Source: CAYUET01 sp964443875 (GTDB taxonomy: Bacteria > Auribacterota > JAFGBW01). From it: a DNA stretch of 64,000 nucleotides. Each line of letters begins with the position of its first letter. Positions within the stretch are counted from its first letter, which is position 1. The stretch covers positions 1 through 64,000 of the forward strand of contig CAYUET010000006.1 in the NCBI GenBank assembly GCA_964443875.1, written 5' to 3'. The position numbers and the translations under genes are program-made. Positions 41,814 through 49,384 of the stretch are shown piece after piece. Under the pieces are notes generated by a model that saw only the letters and a program-made list of their open reading frames with translations, did no database searches and was not told the origin of the DNA.

Positions 41814-44081
41814 ATGTTCTTATTGAGAGTGAGGGGAATTTGTTACGGATTTATCGCTATGGGGCTCATTGCCGGAGGTATTCTTTTTGCTGATGAGGCT
41901 GGAGAATTTGCCGATGAAGTGGCCAGTCAGAAAAAGGTTCTTGCCGAGGAAATGACAGTCATTGTCGATCAGCACATGTCTTCAGGTAAGGAATTATATG
42001 GCAGCAGGGAGTTCGACAAGGCTCTTGAAGAATTTAACACGGTTCTCGATATTGACAAGGAAAATAAAGAAGCGCAGGATTTTCGTCTGAAATGCATATC
42101 CGCAATTGCCAACAACAATACTCCTCCTTCGGAATCTCCAGAGGCGGGAAACCTCGGATATTTGTCCGCTGCGCCCAAGACTGCCTATGAGGCAGGCGCC
42201 GTTCAGGCTTACCGGGAAGGTTTGGCAGCCTTCAAGGCCAACCGAAAAGAGGAGGCCATTTATAAACTGCGTCTTGCCTGCGCCATGGACCCTAATTATA
42301 TTCCTTCCAAAAGGCTTTTAAACACTGTTTTGGAAAGAACAAATGAAGATATTGACAGAGATCATGATGTCCTCTGGAGAGACAGAATTAACGACGTCAG
42401 AAAAGCATGGCTTCCTACCGGGAAGGCCAATAAAGTCACTTTACCCGGCGAAGGACTTAAAGGTTCGGAAATTATTTCTGATTCCAAGAGAAAAATGATC
42501 AATGCTTCCCAGCAGATTATTCCTGAGATTAATTTTACTCAGGCCCATTTAAGAGATGTCCTCCAGTATCTTTCAAAAATCACCGGTGTAAATATTATTC
42601 TGGATGAAAGAGTTTTTGACGAGGGGGGGGCAGCCGCTTCCGAGGTTTCTGAAAATTCAGATGGAACCGACGCCTCTGTTTCGGCGAAACCTTCAGGACC
42701 GGTTACTGATACGATTACCATTACTTTAACAAACATCCCTTTGATTGAGGCTTTACGTTACATTTTGAAGATTAAGGGTCTGAAATACAGAATCGATGAT
42801 TTTGCGATTATGGTTTCCACCCCAGAAGGCATCGGGGATGAAGAAATGGAAACCCGTTATTATCATTTAAGTTCAGGAATCGGGGATTTTACGGAATTTA
42901 AACTGAATGAAAACGCAACAACCACAGGCGGGGTGAAAGATACAGGAGGTTCGGACTCTATGGGGGCTGAAGGGCTTGAAATTGAAAGTAAAACGTCAAT
43001 TAAAGATGTGCTTTTAAATTCAGGAGTTCCTTTTCCTACAGGTTCGAATGTATTTATGGACAGACGAACAGGAACATTGATTGTTCATAATACTCCTGAG
43101 AATCTGGCCATGGTTGAAAAAATTCTGGATATTATTGATAAAGCACCTTTTCAGGTTAATATTCAGGCCAAATTTGTGAACATCATTCAAAGCGATCTGG
43201 AAGAAATGGGATTTGAATGGCTTCTCAAATCCGATATGCGTGTAGGCAGTAAAGAGGATGGAGGGAATAAATGGCAGATTGATAGAGACAGCAGCACAAC
43301 CAGTCTTTTTAATAACGCTTTAGGTGTTACGGCTTCCGATGGTTCAGCAGTTACCGGAGCTGTTAATGGCATAGATACAACAGCAAAAAATATGCTTCAG
43401 AACAGTTCAATTTTATCCTTTTCAGGAATTCTTACAGATCCTCAATTTCAAGTCATTATGCATGCTCTGGATAAAAATGGGAATTCGGATCTTTTATCCG
43501 CACCTTCAGTGACAACAGTGAATAATCAGCAGGCTCAGATTGAACTGGTTAAAGAGATACGTTATCCCAATGAGTATGATTTACAGCCTCCAACAATTTC
43601 TGAGAGCGGAATTGTCACTCCGGGAGTATCTGTTCCCGGTGAATTTATAACCCGCGATGTCGGTGTGATTTTAAATGTAACGCCTTCTGTGGGATCAGAC
43701 AGAAAAACCATAACACTGACTTTGATTCCTGAAGTATCCGAGCTGGCCGAATGGAAAGATTATGGTGTTTCCTATACTACTAATGAGAGTGGAAATACCT
43801 CTACTTCTTATCTTCCAATCCTGCAGCCCATTTTTAAAACTTCTAACGTTTCAACCACAGTGATTGTGAATGACGGAGAAACGGTAGTTTTAGGCGGTAT
43901 GATTGAAGAAAAGAAAATTCAGACTCATGATAAGGTTCCTTTACTTGGGGATATCCCTTTAATTGGTCGTTTGTTCAGACATGATTATGAACAATCCCAG
44001 AAGACGAATCTGATGATTTTCGTCACTGCAAAATTGATTAATGCGGATGGTGAAGATTTGCATTCTTCCAAAATGGAATAA
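41814..44081 (+). CDS. Secretin of the pilus-like system with TPR N-terminus (Amuc_1098-like)
   Basis: The 755-residue protein forms the outer-membrane ring. A signal peptide (YGFIAMGLIAGGILFAD) is followed by two TPR-like repeats (ELYGSREFDKALEEFNTVLD and AYREGLAAFKANRKEEAIYK). INFTQAHLRDVLQYLSKITG starts a secretin N-domain, LIVHNTPENLAMVEKILDII is a second, and the secretin core includes LSAPSVTTVNNQQAQIEL and VIVNDGETVVLGGMIEE, ending KVPLLGDIPLIGRLFR. A Ser/Gly-rich insert interrupts the first N-domain. I chose ATG 41814, which has GGAGG 5 bases upstream, over a TTG at 41787. A strong terminator follows. Confidence 0.93.
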   Translation: MFLLRVRGICYGFIAMGLIAGGILFADEAGEFADEVASQKKVLAEEMTVIVDQHMSSGKELYGSREFDKALEEFNTVLDIDKENKEAQDFRLKCISAIANNNTPPSESPEAGNLGYLSAAPKTAYEAGAVQAYREGLAAFKANRKEEAIYKLRLACAMDPNYIPSKRLLNTVLERTNEDIDRDHDVLWRDRINDVRKAWLPTGKANKVTLPGEGLKGSEIISDSKRKMINASQQIIPEINFTQAHLRDVLQYLSKITGVNIILDERVFDEGGAAASEVSENSDGTDASVSAKPSGPVTDTITITLTNIPLIEALRYILKIKGLKYRIDDFAIMVSTPEGIGDEEMETRYYHLSSGIGDFTEFKLNENATTTGGVKDTGGSDSMGAEGLEIESKTSIKDVLLNSGVPFPTGSNVFMDRRTGTLIVHNTPENLAMVEKILDIIDKAPFQVNIQAKFVNIIQSDLEEMGFEWLLKSDMRVGSKEDGGNKWQIDRDSSTTSLFNNALGVTASDGSAVTGAVNGIDTTAKNMLQNSSILSFSGILTDPQFQVIMHALDKNGNSDLLSAPSVTTVNNQQAQIELVKEIRYPNEYDLQPPTISESGIVTPGVSVPGEFITRDVGVILNVTPSVGSDRKTITLTLIPEVSELAEWKDYGVSYTTNESGNTSTSYLPILQPIFKTSNVSTTVIVNDGETVVLGGMIEEKKIQTHDKVPLLGDIPLIGRLFRHDYEQSQKTNLMIFVTAKLINADGEDLHSSKME

Positions 44082-44099
44082 GCGGGTATTTTAAAAAAA

Positions 44100-44134
44100 G
44101 CCCTGAGGAATTTATTCCTCAGGGCTTTTTTTTT
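44100..44134 (+). terminator. Intrinsic terminator after the secretin gene
   Basis: GCCCTGAGGAA pairs perfectly with TTCCTCAGGGC (11 bp) around a TTTA loop, followed by nine T residues. It closes the pilus-like operon 19 bases after its last stop codon. Confidence 0.93.
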
Positions 44135-44166
44135 CCCTGGAATAAATAAAAGAAAAATATGTTTTT

Positions 44167-44748
44167 ATGAAAATCGGAGTTACAGGGCGTTTTTTAAGCG
44201 GAAAGTCAACAGTATCCCGTCTTTTGGCAGAAATGCTGGGGGTCGGGCTTTTTGATTCAGACGCGTTTGTTGCCGGATTATACAGAAAAGAAATAATTAA
44301 AAAAATAATTATAGACAATTTTGGAGAGGCGGTATATAAAGACGACACTTTTCAAGCAAAAGTTCTTGCTGATATTGTATTTCAATCAATAGATAAACTT
44401 CATAGGCTGGAATCCATTATCCATCCTTTAGTAATAGAAAAAATAAGTGAGATAGCGCAGCCAGGTAAGTCGACAGTTTTTGAAATCCCGCTGTTATATG
44501 AAAAAAAAATTCATCCCCTGATGAATATCAACATACTGGTGATCACTTCCCCGGAAAAATGTCTTGAAAGAGCCTTTGCCAGAGGCTATTCCAGAGAAGA
44601 AGTCATCAGAAGAAATCAGTTTTTTCTTTCAGACGAAGAAAAAATAAAATTAAACCCGTTCATTGTGGATAATAACGAAGGTCTAGAACAACTTAAAAAT
44701 AAAATCAAAACGATAGCTGATTCAATCAGGCAGCTTCAATTCAATTAG
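44167..44748 (+). CDS. coaE: Dephospho-CoA kinase
   Basis: CoaE phosphorylates dephospho-CoA in the last step of coenzyme A synthesis. The P-loop is GVTGRFLSGKSTVSRLLAE, with DSDAFVAGLY as the DxD-like motif. RLESIIHPLV and STVFEIPLLYEK are family-typical, and the lid region has CLERAFARGYSREEVIRRNQ. The length of 193 is normal. The segment DNNEGLEQLKNKI near the C-terminus matches the usual nonTrivial end of the family. It lies between the secretin terminator and rho. Confidence 0.93.
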   Translation: MKIGVTGRFLSGKSTVSRLLAEMLGVGLFDSDAFVAGLYRKEIIKKIIIDNFGEAVYKDDTFQAKVLADIVFQSIDKLHRLESIIHPLVIEKISEIAQPGKSTVFEIPLLYEKKIHPLMNINILVITSPEKCLERAFARGYSREEVIRRNQFFLSDEEKIKLNPFIVDNNEGLEQLKNKIKTIADSIRQLQFN

Positions 44749-44779
44749 CCAAGTGCCCAAGAGAAAGGAAAACGTTACA

Positions 44780-46540
44780 ATGGCAAAAAACATCACCGAG
44801 GAAGAATTTTCAGCTTCTTTGTCAGAAAACAACAGGCTCGAAGATGATTTTTCTAAATCTCCCCGTATCATCAGAGAAACTGAGGCGGGAAGTGATCAGG
44901 AAGTCAAAACAGGAAAACCGGAAAAAACAGAAAAAATTGAAAAAACAGAAGAGAAGCAGGAGTCTTCAAAAGAAGGCGGCGTTTCTCAGAAAAGAAAATA
45001 TCGTTCAACGATCTACAGACCAAGGCAGGGAAGAAAAAGTAATGCTTCTGAGGAATCCTCTTCCGAGGAACCTTCAGCCAGCGAACCTCCAGCCCAATCC
45101 TCCCAGCCGATTGATCAAAAAGAGGCCTATAGGCCTGTTTCAAAAGAAGAACCTCAAAAGGCTGCTGAAGCACCGATTCGTTCCACTCCGATGACGGAGG
45201 AGAAAAAGGCTTATCATCAACCGCATAATCATTCCTATCAGCCGCAGGAGGTTGCAGAAGAAATTCCTGTTGAAAAAGGCCCGGTTAGGGTAATCAATAT
45301 TTCAGACCTGCAGAGGATGGATATCAATTCTCTTGCCGAGGAGGCTAAAAAAGTCGGAATTGAATCCATTACAGGCAAACGAAAGCAGGAAATTATTTTC
45401 AGCATTTTAAAGGCATATGGTCAGTCCGATGGTCTGATGATGGCTGAAGGTGTTCTGGAAGTGCTTCCGGATGGATTTGGTTTTCTGAGAACTTCAAATT
45501 ACAATTACCTTCCCTGTCCCGAGGATATTTATGTCTCCCCTTCACAGATACGGCGTTTTGAGATCAGAACCGGCGACACGATAGTCGGTCAGATCCGTGC
45601 CCCCAAGGATAAAGAGCGCTATTTTGCCCTGGTCAAAGTCGATACCATTAATTATGAAGCTCCTGAAAAAGTGCGTGAAAGAATTTATTTTGATAATCTC
45701 ACCCCTTATTATCCCAGCTCCCGTTTTATTCTGGAGTATTCGGGCTGTCCTTTGTCCATGAGAGTCATGGATATAGTGACCCCCATTGGTAAAGGCCAGA
45801 GAGGGCTTATTGTCGCTCCTCCAAGGACAGGTAAAACCGTCATGATGCAGCAACTTGCCAATTCGATTACCACCAACCATCCGGATGTAAAACTTATTGT
45901 TTTACTGATTGACGAACGCCCTGAAGAGGTGACGGATATGGAAAGAACCGTAAAAGGAGAGGTCATCAGTTCAACTTTTGACGAGCCTTCTGAACGTCAT
46001 ATTCAGGTTGCCGAGATAGTGATTGAAAAAGCCCGCCGCCTGGTGGAGCATAATCATCATGTTGTCATCCTTCTCGATTCCATCACACGTCTGGCAAGAG
46101 CTTACAATGCCTGTCAGCCCGCTTCCGGAAAGATTCTGACCGGCGGTGTGGATGCCAATGCCCTTCAGAAACCCAAGAGGTTTTTCGGTTCAGCACGCAA
46201 TATTGAAGGAGGAGGTTCTCTGACCATTATTGCCACGGCCCTGGTGGACACGGGTTCCAGAATGGATGAAGTTATTTTTGAAGAATTCAAGGGAACGGGA
46301 AACATGGAAATCGCCCTGGACAGACGTCTGATGGATAAAAGGATTTTTCCGACCATGGATGTTGAAAGATCCGGCACCCGCAAGGAAGAGCTTTTACTCC
46401 ATCCTGATGAACTTTCAAAAATATGGATGCTAAGGAAAGCCCTTACAGGCATGGATGTTGTCTCGGTTATGGAGAAACTTACAGAGCAGATGAAGCGCAC
46501 AGCCTCAAATGCCGAATTTCTTCTTTCGATCAAAGGATAA
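44780..46540 (+). CDS. rho: Transcription termination factor Rho
   Basis: Rho is the hexameric RNA helicase that ends transcription. After an N-terminal extension of about 165 residues rich in Glu, Lys, Ser and Pro, there is a Rho-N helix bundle (INSLAEEAKKVGIESITGKR), a cold-shock-like RNA-binding domain (GVLEVLPDGFGFLRTSNYNY) and the ATPase: PPRTGKTVMMQQLA (about 346), VLLIDERPEEVTDM, and DSITRLARAYN. The Q- and R-loops are intact. The extension makes it much longer than E. coli Rho (419). I chose ATG 44780 with AAAGGA 10 bases upstream over a GTG at 44753. Confidence 0.96.
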   Translation: MAKNITEEEFSASLSENNRLEDDFSKSPRIIRETEAGSDQEVKTGKPEKTEKIEKTEEKQESSKEGGVSQKRKYRSTIYRPRQGRKSNASEESSSEEPSASEPPAQSSQPIDQKEAYRPVSKEEPQKAAEAPIRSTPMTEEKKAYHQPHNHSYQPQEVAEEIPVEKGPVRVINISDLQRMDINSLAEEAKKVGIESITGKRKQEIIFSILKAYGQSDGLMMAEGVLEVLPDGFGFLRTSNYNYLPCPEDIYVSPSQIRRFEIRTGDTIVGQIRAPKDKERYFALVKVDTINYEAPEKVRERIYFDNLTPYYPSSRFILEYSGCPLSMRVMDIVTPIGKGQRGLIVAPPRTGKTVMMQQLANSITTNHPDVKLIVLLIDERPEEVTDMERTVKGEVISSTFDEPSERHIQVAEIVIEKARRLVEHNHHVVILLDSITRLARAYNACQPASGKILTGGVDANALQKPKRFFGSARNIEGGGSLTIIATALVDTGSRMDEVIFEEFKGTGNMEIALDRRLMDKRIFPTMDVERSGTRKEELLLHPDELSKIWMLRKALTGMDVVSVMEKLTEQMKRTASNAEFLLSIKG

Positions 46541-46549
46541 TCAGAAAGC

Positions 46550-47581
46550 ATGCGGCAGGGAATTTTTTTATTATCTCTGTTTTTATTTGTTTCTACAGTG
46601 TTTTCAGAAGAGGCGGTGAAGACTTCTTCCCCGCCTTCTTCTGAAGCAGTGTCGGTGCCTTTTTTGACGGATCCTTCACAGAAGCTGGCGATGTTGGGAA
46701 AGAATTTTATCCTGGTTAAAGATATTTCTGAACTTTATCATCAGCAGCTGAAGCAGATGAAGGAACAGGGGATGACCATTTCTCCGGCCATTCATGATTA
46801 CATAGTTACGGGTTTAATAAGCCGAAAGATCGAAGAAAAGCTTATGCTCGCCGAAGCAAAGAAGAAAAAATTCGGGTTCGATTCGTCCCAATCCGATGAA
46901 TTTCTGAACAAATTTAAGGCAAAGTTCAAATCACTTGAGGATTATCAGAATTATCTTCAGGGAAAAGGGATGACAGAGACCGATATCGCAGACAGAATCC
47001 GGGAGAGGCTTCTTATCAATACGTTTCAGTTAGATCTGTTTAAGAATTTGACGGTGAGTGATGAAGAGGCAAATCATTTTTTTATTCAGAATGAAAAAAG
47101 AATTAATCCTCCTGAATCCTGGAAAATTGCCCAGATTATGAAAAGATTTTCTGATAACTCTTCTGATCCTGAAATTGAAAAAATAAAAGAAGAGCTTAGT
47201 CTTCTGCGAAAGGACATCCTTGAAAAAAAACTTTCTTTTGAAAGTTTGGCTCAAAAGCATTCGCAGGGTGCTACGGCCGGGCAGGGAGGGTTGATCGGAT
47301 GGATAAATACCGAAACATCTCTTGAACCTGAATTGTTTGAAGCCATCAAGTCTCTTAAAAAAGGGGAGCTATCTCCTGTAATCGTGCTCAAAAATTCCGT
47401 TCAGCTTATCAAAATTGAAGAGTATATACCACCCGTTGAAAAAAAGAACTTTGATTCGGTAAAAACCGAAATTAAAAATTCTTTGATATTGGAAAAAAAG
47501 AAGACCCTTCTTATGGAATTCATGGAAAAGGCAAAAAAAGAGACGGGTGTTGAACTTCTCTATAAATCTTCGCTTTCTTAG
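46550..47581 (+). CDS. SurA/PpiC-like periplasmic peptidyl-prolyl isomerase
   Basis: The 343-residue protein begins with a signal peptide (FLLSLFLFVSTVFSEE). A helical chaperone-like domain (about residues 60-185) resembles the SurA N domain, and a parvulin domain follows: PESWKIAQIMKRF, SFESLAQKHSQGATAGQGG, LIGWINTETSLEPELFEA and SPVIVLKNSVQLIKI. Proteins of this kind assist outer-membrane protein folding. A Pro/Ser-rich stretch follows the signal. It starts 9 bases after rho on the same strand. One parvulin domain is seen rather than the two of E. coli SurA. Confidence 0.88.
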   Translation: MRQGIFLLSLFLFVSTVFSEEAVKTSSPPSSEAVSVPFLTDPSQKLAMLGKNFILVKDISELYHQQLKQMKEQGMTISPAIHDYIVTGLISRKIEEKLMLAEAKKKKFGFDSSQSDEFLNKFKAKFKSLEDYQNYLQGKGMTETDIADRIRERLLINTFQLDLFKNLTVSDEEANHFFIQNEKRINPPESWKIAQIMKRFSDNSSDPEIEKIKEELSLLRKDILEKKLSFESLAQKHSQGATAGQGGLIGWINTETSLEPELFEAIKSLKKGELSPVIVLKNSVQLIKIEEYIPPVEKKNFDSVKTEIKNSLILEKKKTLLMEFMEKAKKETGVELLYKSSLS

Positions 47582-47592
47582 TTTATTTCGTT

Positions 47593-48699
47593 TTAAGCCC
47601 CAACAAGGCCTTCACAGGCTGTCAGGATTATTTTTTCCCATTGAAGTGCCGATGGGGTTAAAGACCGTTTTTCTTCATAAATTTTAGAAATTTTTTTTCG
47701 TTCCTCTTCCCTTTTTTTTTCAGGAATGGCGCAATATTTATTCAGTGTTTGAATCATTTGTTCATAGTTTTCGGAGATATGCCCGATTCCGAAAGAAGAA
47801 AGAATTTTTGGACCCTCTCCAAGAGGGGAAACCACAGGAATAAGTCCGCAAGCCATATATTCAAAAAGTTTAACAGGAGATTTGGAAAGATTATAAAAAG
47901 AAGGGGTGAATAAGGGAAGAATCCCGAAATGCGCCCTGGCATAATAGTTTTTCATTTCATTTCTGGGGACATGGGTCCATATCGTGAGGGCGGGAATATG
48001 CAGAAGGGTTAACAGGCGGGCTGTCTCCTCTGCCTGATCTCCCCGCAGAACATAAACAAGATCCAGATCCGGGTGTCCGGACTGTTTGAAGGTTTTTGCC
48101 AATTCGATGAGTTCTTTTTGTGTTTCAGGATGAACTGAAGGAACCGCCCCTGCCCAGAGAGCCGTCAGCCTGGGAGTAACAAGAGGGGAATAGCTGAAAT
48201 TATTTTGGGAAATATAAGAGGGCAATAGCCCGGCTTTCCTGCAGAATGGTTTAAAGGTTTTGAGAAGAAAGTCACTGGAGAAAACCGTATAAGAGGCTTT
48301 TGAACAGATCCAGGCGGTTAAAGAATATGCAAGAGATTTTGATTTCCCCCTGGAATCCAGATAAGATTCCTTTATTTCCCAGTCATCGAGGTCAAGAATA
48401 AGAAAGGGTCTTTTAAAAAAACAGAAAAGCAGGGCGGCTGGAACATGATAGTTGACGCGCTGCAGGATCAGGCAATTCGGCCCTATTTTCCATAATTGCT
48501 GAAAAGCCAGAATATTTAAAAAAAATTTTTTCAGAAGCGTAAGTGATTTTTCTTCACAGGAATAAAGGTTTTTAAATGAAAAAAAAGAAATTGCGGGAAA
48601 TATTTCTTTCAGGCTTTCAACAAGATCAAGGGTGCGGATTTCATACCCGGCATCCCCATTGCCTTCACGCGTATAGAAAAGAATTTTCAGCCGGTTCAA
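47593..48699 (-). CDS. Glycosyltransferase, GT4-like
   Basis: The 368-residue protein has a GT-B layout. The N-terminus LKILFYTREGNGDAGYEIRT has the acceptor-side glycine loop, ALWAGAVPSVHPETQKELIE starts the donor domain, and FGILPLFTPSFYNLSKSPVK with LFEYMACGLIPVVSPLGEGP is the donor-binding motif, where the Glu-phosphate contact is expected. It is alone, facing the PpiC-like gene, and not next to other glycan genes, so its product is unknown. The start ATG lies at 48699; no strong ribosome-binding site is seen. Confidence 0.85.
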   Translation of the reverse strand: MNRLKILFYTREGNGDAGYEIRTLDLVESLKEIFPAISFFSFKNLYSCEEKSLTLLKKFFLNILAFQQLWKIGPNCLILQRVNYHVPAALLFCFFKRPFLILDLDDWEIKESYLDSRGKSKSLAYSLTAWICSKASYTVFSSDFLLKTFKPFCRKAGLLPSYISQNNFSYSPLVTPRLTALWAGAVPSVHPETQKELIELAKTFKQSGHPDLDLVYVLRGDQAEETARLLTLLHIPALTIWTHVPRNEMKNYYARAHFGILPLFTPSFYNLSKSPVKLFEYMACGLIPVVSPLGEGPKILSSFGIGHISENYEQMIQTLNKYCAIPEKKREEERKKISKIYEEKRSLTPSALQWEKIILTACEGLVGA

Positions 48700-49035
48700 G
48701 GGGATCCTTAAAAATTAAATACGGATTTATTTTCTCGGGTTGAAAGAGTATGCCCGGAAGCATTAAAAAAAATAACTGCATGAAAAAATTATATAATTAT
48801 CCAAAAAAAAGTCCATGTTTTTAAAAAAACTTTGGGTTACAGAGATAAAAACAAGACACGGAAATATGATTAAAAAAGGAGGTTTAAAAAACTATTGACA
48901 TCCTTCTTTTGAATTCCGTACATTATAAGGGATTTAGAAGTTTTACATCCATGGAACCTGCACACAGATTTAACCGGTAAGATACCTTTTTAACGATATT
49001 GTATAGTGAACTAAAAATCGAAAAAGGAGAAAAAA
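48700..49035. other. Intergenic region with promoter of the H1-like gene
   Basis: No gene is supported in these 336 bases. They are AT-rich with short A-tracts. The promoter at 48895-48924 and an untranslated leader of about 100 bases precede the H1-like gene. Confidence 0.65.
48895..48924 (+). promoter_or_regulatory. Promoter of the H1-like gene
   Basis: TTGACA (48895-48900), an 18-base spacer and TACATT (48919-48924) form a likely sigma70 promoter. The leader to the ATG at 49036 would be about 105 bases. Confidence 0.55.
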
Positions 49036-49191
49036 ATGGCAACTAAAAAAGCTGCTGCAAAGAAACCAGTTAAAAAATCTGCAGTGAAGAAAACAGTGAA
49101 GAAAAAAGTTGCGGCAAAAAAACCGGTAAAAAAAGCTGTTGCTAAAAAACCAGCGAAAAAAGCTGCCGCCAAAAAATCCACAAAAAAATAA
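49036..49191 (+). CDS. Lysine/alanine-rich histone H1-like protein
   Basis: The 51-residue protein contains 23 Lys and 13 Ala, with Val, Pro and Thr making up most of the rest, in a repeated KKP[AV]KK pattern (MATKKAAAKKPVKKSAVKK at the start). It resembles the C-terminal tail of histone H1 and the Hc1/Hc2-type proteins of chlamydiae and other PVC bacteria. Such proteins bind DNA nonspecifically and condense the nucleoid. GGAG lies 6 bases upstream of the ATG. It has its own promoter and terminator, so it is a single-gene unit and probably highly expressed. Confidence 0.85.
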   Translation: MATKKAAAKKPVKKSAVKKTVKKKVAAKKPVKKAVAKKPAKKAAAKKSTKK

Positions 49192-49220
49192 AAAAATTTT
49201 TTTGAAATAATTTTAAAAAA

Positions 49221-49251
49221 AAGAGAGGCTCATAAAGCCTCTCTTTTTTTG
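49221..49251 (+). terminator. Intrinsic terminator after the H1-like gene
   Basis: AGAGAGGCT (49222-49230) pairs with AGCCTCTCT (49236-49244) around CATAA, with an A-run before and seven or more T residues after. It lies 30 bases after the stop codon. Confidence 0.92.
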
Positions 49252-49286
49252 TTTATTAACTGAAAAAATATTGCCATATTAAATAC

Positions 49287-49373
49287 GGAGAAATGGCAGA
49301 GCGGTTGAATGCGGTAGACTCGAAATCTATTGTATCCGTAAGGGTACCGGGGGTTCAAATCCCTCTTTCTCCG
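49287..49373 (+). tRNA. tRNA-Ser (anticodon CGA)
   Basis: The acceptor stem pairs GGAGAAA with TTTCTCC. The anticodon loop is CTCGAAA with anticodon CGA, reading UCG codons. A long variable arm (TGTATCCGTAAGGGTACC) marks it as a class II serine tRNA, and the T arm contains GGTTCAAAT. The discriminator base is G, as expected for serine. CCA is not encoded. Confidence 0.96.
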
Positions 49374-49384
49374 TTTTTTTATCC

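Noticed and set aside
49036..49191. A short tandem repeat or CRISPR-like array
   Set aside because: The repeat comes from Lys/Ala codons in an intact reading frame with promoter, ribosome-binding site and terminator. No CRISPR array or cas gene is seen anywhere in the window.
49287..49373. tRNA-Ser as the attachment site of an integrated element
   Set aside because: No integrase gene and no duplicate of the tRNA 3' end were seen nearby.
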